Source: Rudanella sp.
GTDB lineage: Bacteria > Bacteroidota > Bacteroidia > Cytophagales > Spirosomataceae
Length of the DNA stretch: 7,375 nucleotides
Reading direction: 5' to 3'
Assembly (NCBI GenBank): GCA_026785985.1
Contig: JAJAYX010000587.1
Span: forward strand, 1 to 7,375
Both the position numbers and the translations under genes were made by a program. The notes under the pieces are model-generated. The model was not told where the DNA came from and searched no databases. It saw only the letters and a list, made by a program, of their open reading frames with translations. Position 1 is the first letter of the stretch. Every line of letters starts with the position of its first letter. Positions 1 through 6,183 of this stretch are shown piece after piece.

Positions 1-2490
1 CCCCCAACGGGCTTCACCGGAACGACAACGTTCTGCTACACCGCCAGTAATACGGCAGGGCAGAGTAACAGTACCTGCGTGACGGTGAACGTGAATCCGG
101 CCCCAACCACTGGCCCCAACGCCAATAACCGGCCCATCGCCAACAACGACAATACCCGCACAACGGCGGGAATGCCCGTGACGGTGCCGGTATTGGCCAA
201 CGATACCGACCCCAACGGACCCGGTAGCCCCAACGGGCAGTTGAGCAACCCCACGCTGCTGACCCCGCCAGCGGTGGGAACGGCGGTGGTCAACAACGAC
301 GGAACAGTTACCTATACCCCACCTGCGGGCTTTACCGGCACGGTGAGTATTCCGTATCAGGTCTGCGACAAAGGAACGCCCACGCTTTGCAGTACCGCAA
401 CGATGAACGTAAACGTGCAGCCCGCGCGCCCCACCAGCCCGATTGCGACTCCCCAGTCGCCGGTGGCAGTGGATGATGCCCTGCTGACGACGAAGAACAC
501 GTCGGCAACCGGCACGGTAGCGACCAACGACCGCGACCCAAACAGCCCGGCCCAGGCTCTGACCTACGCCAGTGGACAGCCGCGCAACGGCACGGTGACG
601 ATGCAGCCCAACGGCTCGTACACGTACACGCCCCAGCCGGGTTTTGTGGGGCCGGATAGCTTTACCTACAACGTTTGCAACCCGGCAGCTCTGTGCGAGA
701 AAGCCACTGTGTCGGTGCTGGTGCAACAGCCCGCCAACCAGCCGCCCATTGTCACGCCTGATTTCGTGGACGTGATTCCGGGTATCCCGGCCAAAGGCAA
801 CGTGCTGACCAACGACAAAGACCCCGAAGGAACGCCGTTGACCGCTCAGGTGATTGGTACGCCCCCGCCGGGTCTGACGCTCTCGCCCGATGGCTCGTAC
901 ACGTACACGGCTCCGGTGGGGACAACGGCCCCCGTCACGGTGCCAGTGCAGGTCTGCGATAGCAACACGCCCCCGGCCTGTACGACAACGACGCTGACGC
1001 TGGTGCCGGTGCTGCCCATCCAACCGGGCAACAACCCGCCCATCGCCAACCCCGATTCACCGCGCACTACCGCCGGCGTGCCGCTGACGGTGAACGTAAC
1101 TGCCAATGACGTGGACCCTGACGGTCCCACACTGGGTGGCAATCCGCTGTCTGCCCCGCTGATTATCAGTGGACCGCGCAACGGCACGGCGGTGGTAAAC
1201 CCCGACGGAACGGTGAGTTATACGCCTGCTCCGGGCTACACCGGCCCCGACCAGTTGGTGTACCGGGTGTGTGACCTGGGAACGCCCCCGCTGTGTGCTA
1301 CGGCAGCGGTGAACCTGACGGTTGACCCAACCAGACCGGCGGGTGTGACCAACACGGCTCCGGTCGCCATCGACGATGCCCTGCTGACGACGCTCAACAC
1401 GTCGGCGACGGGGACGGTTGCGGCCAATGACCGCGACCCGGAAGGCCAGTCGCTAACGTTCAGCAAACTGAGCAGTCCTACCAACGGGACGGTGGTGCTG
1501 AGTCCGAACGGCAGCTACAGCTTCACCCCGGCACCGGGCTTTGCAGGCACCGACAACTTTGTGTATCAGGTGTGCGACGGAGCTAGCCCAGCCTTGTGCT
1601 CAACGGCTACGGCCTACCTGACAGTAGCTAATCCGGCCGCTCCGTCGGCCTATCTGCTCCAGGTAAGGGTACTGTTGCAGGGAGCCTTATTCAACGTCAA
1701 TAGCGGCACGCTCATGCGGGACGATCTGCGAACCGGCGGCTACCTGCCCCTCACATCGCCCTACTCGGTATCGGTGAGTGGACGCTTTGCCCAGACCGGG
1801 GGCGGAGGAGGAGAAACCACCTCATCGGCTGTCCTGCGAGGTAATGCCGGTACGCCCGATGCCATTGTGGACTGGGTGCTGGTCGAACTCCGAAATCCGG
1901 CTAATCCAGCCCTCGTAGTGGCTACCCGCTCGGCCTTAGTGCAGCGCGATGGCGATGTGGTGCTGCCTGCCGATGGGGTGTCTCCGCTGAGTTTCACCGG
2001 CCTGACGGGTACGCAGTATTTCGTCTCGGTCAAGCACCGTAATCACCTCGGGGTGATGACGGCCACCGCCCTGCCGCTGAGTGTGACGGGGACGCTGGTT
2101 GATTTCACGACCATGACCAACGTGCAGGTCTATGACAAACCCGGTGCGGTGAACTACAACGGGGTCGAGATGATTTCGGTGAATGGCAAACGCGCCCTGT
2201 GGGCGGGTGATGCCAACGCCGATGGCAAGGTCAAATACATTGGCGGGGCCTCCGACAACACGCCCATTCTGAACGACGTGATCGGCGCGCAGGGTAGCAA
2301 TCCGAGTCCGCAGTACAACTACGATTTTGCCTTTGGCTACCTCTATGGCGACGTGGACATGAACAGCAAAGCCAAGTACCAGGGCGCGGTGAACGACCCC
2401 ACCTGGGTGTTTAGCAACGTGGTGGCCACCTTCCCGCTCAACACCCTGGAGTTGTATAATTACGACTTCCTGATTGAACAGATTCCCTGA
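1..2490 (+). CDS. Giant cadherin/Ig-like tandem-repeat surface protein, 3' part (5' end outside window)
   Basis: The reading frame is open from base 1, so the ATG at 79 is internal and the true start lies upstream; 829 codons are visible. From the left edge to about 1644 there is one partial and five complete repeats of about 90-105 residues. Each has the pattern P-x-A-x-x-D, a T-rich strand, N-D-x-D-P, N-G-T-V, Y-T-P-x-P-G-F-x-G and Y-x-V-C-D, with paired cysteines near the end. This matches the cadherin-like / tandem-95 / Big_9 type of extracellular beta-sandwich. From about 1660 to the stop, the repeats give way to a different C-terminal module with two acidic loops, ending in YNYDFLIEQIP. 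I recognise this ending as common in large Bacteroidota secreted proteins. No classic T9SS type A sorting domain is visible. The likely role is a surface adhesin or matrix protein; the ligand is unknown. The stop is followed by a strong terminator, so this is the last gene of its transcript. Confidence 0.9.
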   Translation, partial: PPTGFTGTTTFCYTASNTAGQSNSTCVTVNVNPAPTTGPNANNRPIANNDNTRTTAGMPVTVPVLANDTDPNGPGSPNGQLSNPTLLTPPAVGTAVVNNDGTVTYTPPAGFTGTVSIPYQVCDKGTPTLCSTATMNVNVQPARPTSPIATPQSPVAVDDALLTTKNTSATGTVATNDRDPNSPAQALTYASGQPRNGTVTMQPNGSYTYTPQPGFVGPDSFTYNVCNPAALCEKATVSVLVQQPANQPPIVTPDFVDVIPGIPAKGNVLTNDKDPEGTPLTAQVIGTPPPGLTLSPDGSYTYTAPVGTTAPVTVPVQVCDSNTPPACTTTTLTLVPVLPIQPGNNPPIANPDSPRTTAGVPLTVNVTANDVDPDGPTLGGNPLSAPLIISGPRNGTAVVNPDGTVSYTPAPGYTGPDQLVYRVCDLGTPPLCATAAVNLTVDPTRPAGVTNTAPVAIDDALLTTLNTSATGTVAANDRDPEGQSLTFSKLSSPTNGTVVLSPNGSYSFTPAPGFAGTDNFVYQVCDGASPALCSTATAYLTVANPAAPSAYLLQVRVLLQGALFNVNSGTLMRDDLRTGGYLPLTSPYSVSVSGRFAQTGGGGGETTSSAVLRGNAGTPDAIVDWVLVELRNPANPALVVATRSALVQRDGDVVLPADGVSPLSFTGLTGTQYFVSVKHRNHLGVMTATALPLSVTGTLVDFTTMTNVQVYDKPGAVNYNGVEMISVNGKRALWAGDANADGKVKYIGGASDNTPILNDVIGAQGSNPSPQYNYDFAFGYLYGDVDMNSKAKYQGAVNDPTWVFSNVVATFPLNTLELYNYDFLIEQIP
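124..1644 (+). repeat. Ig-like domain array with a higher-order three-domain repeat unit
   Basis: The five complete domains begin near 124 (A), 460 (B), 745 (C), 1030 (A') and 1360 (B'). A and A' share the N-N-x-P-I-A-N start and the R-T-T-A-G-x-P-x-T-V strand. B and B' share D-D-A-L-L-T-T and N-T-S-A-T-G-T-V-A, and the 18 bases at 475-492 recur exactly at 1375-1392, 900 bases later. The A to A' offset is 906 bases. The array therefore repeats as a unit of three domains (about 300 residues), not only domain by domain. Domain C also shares an exact 18-base stretch with B (613-630 and 892-909). The second unit is cut short after B', where the C-terminal module begins. Confidence 0.75.
1660..2490 (+). 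other. C-terminal module with two EF-hand/dockerin-like acidic loops (protein domain)
   Basis: This is a domain within the giant protein. It opens with L-Q-V-R-V-L-L-Q-G, followed by an M-R-D-D-L-R and L-P-L-T-S-P-Y segment. The first loop, at about 2209-2232, reads D-A-N-A-D-G-K-V and fits the DxNxDG calcium-loop pattern. The second, at about 2350-2373, reads D-V-D-M-N-S-K-A, where the glycine and one acidic position are lost; both loops are followed by K-Y-x-G. From memory, this two-loop module closes many large Bacteroidota extracellular proteins, often annotated as hypothetical or haemagglutinin-like. Whether it binds calcium or acts in secretion or anchoring is inference. Confidence 0.6.
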
Positions 2491-2500
2491 TTTGTTGAGG

Positions 2501-2532
2501 GCGGTCGCCCGATGAATGGGGCGACCGCTTTT
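2501..2532 (+). terminator. Rho-independent terminator after the giant repeat gene
   Basis: The perfect 10-bp GC-rich stem GCGGTCGCCC / GGGCGACCGC (2501-2510 and 2519-2528) has an 8-nt loop and is followed directly by TTTTCCTT. It begins 10 bases after the stop at 2490. It separates the giant gene from the following gene group and argues that those genes have their own promoter. Confidence 0.88.
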
Positions 2533-2608
2533 CCTTATTGCCCGTGCGACTGACCCATTTGTAAATACAGTTCCATCTTGTCAAACACAACTCAGTTCCA
2601 TTAACATC

Positions 2609-3178
2609 ATGAAATTTATTTTCGCCTTCGCTTGCTTTTTGCTGCTGGCCCTGACCAGTAAGGCTCAAAACCAGCTCGACCTGACCCTGCGCTACAACAT
2701 CGCCCAGAGCCGCTACGAAGTCTATGCCCGACCTAACTTTTCCCAGGTCGATTACCTCTGGGGCAGTTCCCAGGTCAGCGTCGTCACACCAGCCTCGCTG
2801 GCCAATGCCGCCTTTGCCATCACCAGCTACGAAGGCGGGGGCTGGGACGACAATTCGCAGTTGTACGGCCCGTCGGCGGCTTCGGGCTCAGATTTTCACG
2901 GTATTGGTTCGCCCGGTAAAAAAATTACGCTGGTGTCGGGGCAGGAGAAGTTGCTGTTCAGTTTCACCCTTCCCGGCGGGGTGTGCGTGAACGGACTGCG
3001 CCTGTTTGTAAACGGGAGCGACCCCGGCTCCAACCCAACAGCGATGCCCGGCGATTTTACGAACGTGGTTTACGTGGCAGCGGTCAACAATACGACCAGT
3101 GTGTATCGGGCGAACTACGCCAACACGGGCACGACCTGTACGGCCTGTAATCTGGTGGCCCCTTCACTGAGCAAATAA
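2609..3178 (+). CDS. Small secreted beta-rich protein, paralogue of the 4697 gene but without a sorting domain
   Basis: The protein has 189 residues. I chose the ATG at 2609 because it starts a clean signal peptide (MKFIFAFACF, hydrophobic core, then S-K-A-Q at residues 17-20) and because the earlier in-frame ATG at 2516 lies inside the terminator hairpin. The mature part (21-155) is predicted to be mostly beta strands. It aligns along its length with the 4697 product through shared R-Y-E-x-Y-A, S-Q-x, D-F-H-G-I (95-99), L-F-x-F, G-L-R-L-F-V-N-G-x-D-P (129-139) and G-D-F-x-N. After this domain there is only a short tail with C-T-A-C (177-180), ending LVAPSLSK; the T9SS sorting domain of its paralogue is absent. 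The next gene starts 12 nt downstream, so co-transcription is likely. I cannot name the family; a surface or matrix role is inferred from export and neighbours. Confidence 0.85.
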   Translation: MKFIFAFACFLLLALTSKAQNQLDLTLRYNIAQSRYEVYARPNFSQVDYLWGSSQVSVVTPASLANAAFAITSYEGGGWDDNSQLYGPSAASGSDFHGIGSPGKKITLVSGQEKLLFSFTLPGGVCVNGLRLFVNGSDPGSNPTAMPGDFTNVVYVAAVNNTTSVYRANYANTGTTCTACNLVAPSLSK

Positions 3179-3190
3179 GATACCGAACGG

Positions 3191-4678
3191 ATGGCACTAT
3201 TTTTTCACCTATTACGACGCTGCCGGTGGCTGCTGTTCGTGCTGCTCTCTCCGGGATGGGTGCTTCCCTCCGGTGCAGCGGCCCAGACCACGCCCCCCTG
3301 CGACTACAGCACCGCCACCGTTACGCTCAACAGCGTGGGCGGTTCGGGCGGTGGCACGGTGCGCTACTTGCTGACCGACGAAACCGGCCTGATCCGGCAG
3401 GTGAGCAGTACCCCCACCTTTACGGGTCTGAGCGGAAGCCGCTCTTACACGGCTCTGGTTATCAGTCACGACGGCACAGCCACGGGCCTGACAGCGGGGG
3501 GCGCATTGAGTGCGGTGTCATCTACCTGCTACAACTGGTCTGAAGCCCTCATCCTGCGGGTTTGTGTCGGCAACGACGAGGATGGTGACGGAGTTACGGA
3601 CGAACAAGACCGCTGCCCCGGCACGCCCCTGGGTACGCCGGTGAACGCCTACGGTTGCCCAAAAACCCGCACCACCTGCGATTATTCAACCACCAGTGTC
3701 ACCCTGAATAGCCTGGGTGGAACGGGCAATGGGACGGTTCGCTACGCACTGGCCGATTCAGTCGGCACGATTGTGCAGGTGAGCGCGACCCCCATGTTCG
3801 GGGGACTAACGGGAAGCCATACCTACATGGCCCTGGCTATCAGCCACGATGGATCGGTCACGGGTTTAACCGTGGGCCAGTCGCTCAGTGCGGTGTCAGC
3901 CAATTGTTACGATTGGTCGGACGCGCTGGTGATTCGGGTTTGCGTTGGCAACGACGAGGACGTAGATGGGGTAATCGACCTGCTGGACCGCTGCCCCGGT
4001 ACGCCCGGAGGAACACCCGTGAATGCGTATGGTTGCCCTAAAAACCTGACAACCTGCGACTATGCCACCTCGACAGTGAGCCTCTCCACATCGGGGGGCG
4101 CTGGCAACGGTACGGTGCAGTATGTGCTGGCCGATTCGGTGGGAACAATTTTGCAGGTCAACCCCTCGGCAACCTTTGCTGGTCTAACGGGCAGCCGTAC
4201 CTATATGGCCCTCTCTATTAACCACGACGGATCGGCAACGGGCCTGACGGTGGGGCAAGCGCTGAGTGCAGTGTCCGCTAATTGTTATGACTGGTCGGAC
4301 GCGGTGGTGTTCAAAGACTGTGTTCCATCCGCCACCTGCGACTATACGGTGGGCACCCCCATCACCCTACAGTCGGTGGGGGGAACAACGACACCAGGGA
4401 CGCTGACGCGCTACGTGCTGGTGAACCCCGCCGGGCTGATTGTGCAGGTAACCAACGCGCCCTCGTTCGCTACGGCAGGCCTGGCGGGTGGTTTGTACAC
4501 CGCTTACGGGATGGTTTATACTGACGATGGGAGTGTAAGCAATCTGGAAACGGGGCGGCTGTTTGCGCGGGTGCAGGCCAACTGCATCGCGCTGTCTGCT
4601 CCGATCCGATTGAGTCTTTGTGTGCCTTGTGTACCCCGCTGTGTACCGATAACCGTTACGCGCCCGATAAACAGGTGA
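3191..4678 (+). CDS. Secreted four-repeat protein with thrombospondin type 3 calcium-binding linkers
   Basis: The protein has 495 residues. Residues 1-32 form a signal peptide (arginines, hydrophobic stretch 13-24, cleavage near A-A-A-Q). The body has four copies of a domain of about 90 residues starting C-D-Y at 37, 163, 289 and 383. Each runs T-V-x-L-x-S-x-G-G, G-T-x-x-R-Y-x-L, I-x-Q-V, F-x-G-L-x-G, D-G-x-x-x-x-L, L-S-A-V-x-x-x-C-Y-x-W-S and ends with a cysteine. Repeats 1 and 2 are each followed by a thrombospondin type 3-like linker (128-157 and 254-283), with N-D-E-D-x-D-G-x-x-D-x-x-D-R-C-P-G-T-P and N-A-Y-G-C-P, a known calcium-binding motif. Repeats 3 and 4 join without it. The tail C-V-P-C-V-P-R-C-V-P-I-T-V ends without a recognisable T9SS domain. 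It lies 12 nt after the preceding gene and 18 nt before the next. The repeat matches no Pfam name I can give. Confidence 0.87.
   Translation: MALFFHLLRRCRWLLFVLLSPGWVLPSGAAAQTTPPCDYSTATVTLNSVGGSGGGTVRYLLTDETGLIRQVSSTPTFTGLSGSRSYTALVISHDGTATGLTAGGALSAVSSTCYNWSEALILRVCVGNDEDGDGVTDEQDRCPGTPLGTPVNAYGCPKTRTTCDYSTTSVTLNSLGGTGNGTVRYALADSVGTIVQVSATPMFGGLTGSHTYMALAISHDGSVTGLTVGQSLSAVSANCYDWSDALVIRVCVGNDEDVDGVIDLLDRCPGTPGGTPVNAYGCPKNLTTCDYATSTVSLSTSGGAGNGTVQYVLADSVGTILQVNPSATFAGLTGSRTYMALSINHDGSATGLTVGQALSAVSANCYDWSDAVVFKDCVPSATCDYTVGTPITLQSVGGTTTPGTLTRYVLVNPAGLIVQVTNAPSFATAGLAGGLYTAYGMVYTDDGSVSNLETGRLFARVQANCIALSAPIRLSLCVPCVPRCVPITVTRPINR
3572..3661 (+). other. Thrombospondin type 3-like calcium-binding linker 1 (protein motif)
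   Basis: It encodes residues 128-157 of the four-repeat protein. The acidic ladder N-D-E-D-G-D-G-V-T-D-E-Q-D is followed by R-C-P-G-T-P and closes with N-A-Y-G-C-P. All aspartates expected of a TSP3 repeat are present, as is the cysteine pair. Such linkers are common between the beta-barrel and OmpA domains of Bacteroidota outer membrane proteins, but no OmpA domain follows here. Confidence 0.8.
3950..4039 (+). other. Thrombospondin type 3-like calcium-binding linker 2 (protein motif)
   Basis: It encodes residues 254-283. It differs from linker 1 mainly by valine for the first glycine (N-D-E-D-V-D-G-V-I-D-L-L-D); all aspartate ligand positions and both cysteines are kept. It is offset from linker 1 by exactly 378 bases. 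Confidence 0.78.
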
Positions 4679-4696
4679 GTTCACTTTAAACCATTG

Positions 4697-5557
4697 ATGA
4701 CGATGAAAACAATTCTTTTACTGGCTCTTTTGGCCGTAGCCGACACATTGGCTACGGCAGCCACCCCGGCTTATTCGACCGTTCCCGATGATTCCCAGCC
4801 CGCTTTTCGGGTCAGTCTGAAATACAACTCTGAAGTTCAACGCTACGAAGCCTATGCCCAGGCCAATTTTACTCAGGCAGCCTTTCCACTGGGACCATCT
4901 CAAATCACCCTTGTCGTTCCAGGGCAGGTAGCCGATCAGTCTTTCAACATTGTCAGTGCAACGGCTCAATGGCAGGATTATTCCAGCGTATATGCGCCAA
5001 CGGTAACTCCTGGCCTGGACTTTCACGGCATTCACAGTATGGGCAAACCCATCGATGTACAAGCTGACAACCCGTTTATGCTGTTCGCGTTCAGCCTTAA
5101 AGAGGGCTACGTCGAAGGAGTGCGGCTGTACATAAATGGGCAGGACCCCAGCTCGAAGCAGGCTGGTATGATGGGGGGCGACTTTGTCAACACCATGCAA
5201 AACCACAAAAGTGTCGAGTTTTATCGGGAAGGGCTGAATGAGCGCGATTTGGCCCAACTGACCACTAAAACTACTGAACCCGGTGAGCCGACCATAACGG
5301 TGCATCCCAACCCGATTTCGGGCGATGTGCTGACGGTGACGGCCCGGCAGTTCGCGCCCGGCGAGAAACTCTCGTTGCGGCTATTATCAGTGACGGGTGT
5401 TGAATTTGCCCGCATCGAGGAATCCGTTGAACGGTTAGTCAACTACCGGCTTCGGATTCCCCACCAACTCGCGGGTTCTGCCTATCTCTACGCCGAACGG
5501 GCTACGCCGGTATCAGGGCCGCGCAGCTTTTGCCAGAAACTAATCATCCTGAATTAA
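4697..5557 (+). CDS. Secreted beta-rich protein with T9SS type A C-terminal sorting domain
   Basis: The protein has 286 residues from the ATG at 4697; the ATG two codons later (4703) is equally good and is supported by a CCATT-to-ATG spacing like that of the paralogue at 2609. A signal peptide (M-K-T-I-L-L-L-A-L-L-A) precedes a domain at about 35-168 paralogous to the 2609 product, with K-Y-N, R-Y-E-A-Y-A, N-F, D-F-H-G-I, L-F-A-F-S-L, G-V-R-L-Y-I-N-G-Q-D-P and G-D-F-V-N. From about 200 to the end there is a typical T9SS type A sorting domain: the V-H-P-N-P start, a central L-S-V-T-G, a G-S-A-Y-L-Y strand and the final Q-K-L-I-I-L-N. By family knowledge, this domain directs transport across the outer membrane by the Por/T9SS machinery, followed by removal and surface attachment or release. 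It lies 18 nt after the four-repeat gene. Export is well supported; the molecular function is unknown. Confidence 0.88.
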   Translation: MTMKTILLLALLAVADTLATAATPAYSTVPDDSQPAFRVSLKYNSEVQRYEAYAQANFTQAAFPLGPSQITLVVPGQVADQSFNIVSATAQWQDYSSVYAPTVTPGLDFHGIHSMGKPIDVQADNPFMLFAFSLKEGYVEGVRLYINGQDPSSKQAGMMGGDFVNTMQNHKSVEFYREGLNERDLAQLTTKTTEPGEPTITVHPNPISGDVLTVTARQFAPGEKLSLRLLSVTGVEFARIEESVERLVNYRLRIPHQLAGSAYLYAERATPVSGPRSFCQKLIILN

Positions 5558-5599
5558 TGCCCCTTTTGATTTAACTCAACAACGACCTGACATTATCGT

Positions 5600-6019
5600 A
5601 TGGATTCTTTATTACGCCTGATTGACTGCTATCTAAACAGTCGGAGAACAATACTCAGCGCACTGGATGCCCAGAAATTCGGGGTAACCAAAATGGCTGC
5701 CTTTGTTGATGTAAGCCACGCCGTAATTTTTAATCGTCGGCGGGATCATACCACCTGGCGCCCCTGCGAACTAGCTCGGTTAGCCAACGAATTACACATG
5801 ACTTCCACCGCTATTACCAGTTTACGGCTGGTAGCCCCCCAACTAGTATGCCTGCCTGAGCCGCTTTTACGTCGGTTGATGCGGGAAACCCCATTAGACA
5901 GGAAGAAACTGGGTGTTCGAAGCAAAGATTACAATTGCTGGCAGTACGATGAATTGGTGCTACTGGCTTCATCGCTCCGGCGGTGGCAGGAGACCAACGT
6001 GAACATACCATCTGTTTAG
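5600..6019 (+). CDS. Small protein with two degenerate HTH-like repeats, possible DNA-binding regulator
   Basis: The protein has 139 residues, with no signal peptide or membrane segment, so it is cytoplasmic. Two stretches resemble each other and the second half of a Cro/XRE-type helix-turn-helix: R-D-H-T-T-W-R-P-C-E-L-A-R-L-A-N-E-L (48-65) and K-D-Y-N-C-W-Q-Y-D-E-L-V-L-L-A-S-S-L (109-126), 61 residues apart. In copy 1 the preceding F-G-V-T-K-M-A-A-F-V-D-V-S (27-39) fits the first two helices of such a fold; in copy 2 the matching part is shorter (about residues 92-108). The gene starts 42 nt after the T9SS protein and is visibly AT-richer than its upstream neighbours, so it could be the last gene of the operon, or separately acquired. 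A regulator of the surface cassette is a guess from position. No family name can be given with confidence. Confidence 0.75.
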   Translation: MDSLLRLIDCYLNSRRTILSALDAQKFGVTKMAAFVDVSHAVIFNRRRDHTTWRPCELARLANELHMTSTAITSLRLVAPQLVCLPEPLLRRLMRETPLDRKKLGVRSKDYNCWQYDELVLLASSLRRWQETNVNIPSV

Positions 6020-6059
6020 AGCGTGAGGAATTGTCAAAATTTATGATTGGAATTTTCAT

Positions 6060-6067
6060 TTACTTTG
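6060..6067 (+). promoter_or_regulatory. Possible Bacteroidota -7 element (TTACTTTG), distal copy
   Basis: TTACTTTGCAC resembles the Bacteroidota -7 consensus TAnnTTTG, with an AT-rich upstream region. A TTG at 6031-6033 is the only -33 candidate, and its spacing is long. It would give a leader of about 115 nt for the NIPSNAP gene. Confidence 0.3.
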
Positions 6068-6120
6068 CACAAAAAAGGCTAAACTGGCCCTCAAATTTTC
6101 TTTTTGAATGAATTCCTACA

Positions 6121-6146
6121 TTTGAATAGCTGTAGTGCTTACTTTG
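6121..6146 (+). promoter_or_regulatory. Possible Bacteroidota promoter before the NIPSNAP gene
   Basis: TTTG at 6121-6124 could be the -33 element and TTACTTTG at 6139-6146 the -7 element (consensus TAnnTTTG). The spacing is somewhat shorter than usual. The element ends 37 nt before the ATG at 6184. The same TTACTTTG octamer occurs 79 nt upstream. Confidence 0.35.
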
Positions 6147-6183
6147 GGAAGGATTACCAGACAAAACATTCTTTTTCTCACTC

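Larger units (their letters stand above)
3299..4621 (+). repeat. Four-copy Cys-bounded domain repeat, 378-base period for copies 1 to 3
   Basis: The copies begin at 3299, 3677, 4055 and 4337. The first three are spaced exactly 378 bases (126 codons); the last step is only 282 bases because the linker is missing. Copies 2 and 3 are the closest pair, sharing A-D-S-V-G-T-I, L-T-V-G-Q and S-A-V-S-A-N-C-Y-D-W-S-D-A. Copy 4 is the most divergent and lacks the C-Y-x-W-S block (it has N-C-I-A-L-S). Confidence 0.85.

Noticed and set aside
79..81. ATG at 79 as the start of the first gene
   Set aside because: The frame is open to base 1 and encodes the end of another repeat (G-F-T-G, then a cysteine pair), so this methionine is internal.
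2558..2580. Possible promoter TTTG...ATCTTG before 2609
   Set aside because: The upstream TTTG is plausible but the -7 part matches TAnnTTTG poorly; a promoter is expected here but cannot be placed.
2516..2608. Longer N-terminus for the 2609 gene from the ATG at 2516
   Set aside because: It would begin inside the terminator hairpin and bury the signal peptide that starts cleanly at 2609.
3226..3543. 105-codon open frame on the + strand inside the four-repeat gene
   Set aside because: It is an out-of-frame shadow, rich in R, H and S, with no domain, lying under the signal peptide and first repeat.
3299..4621. Regular spacing that might suggest a CRISPR or satellite array
   Set aside because: The 378-base period is in frame, the copies diverge mostly at the DNA level and keep protein motifs, so it is a protein domain repeat.
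4718..5305. 195-codon open frame on the - strand across the T9SS protein gene
   Set aside because: It overlaps a well-supported gene and shows no family features.
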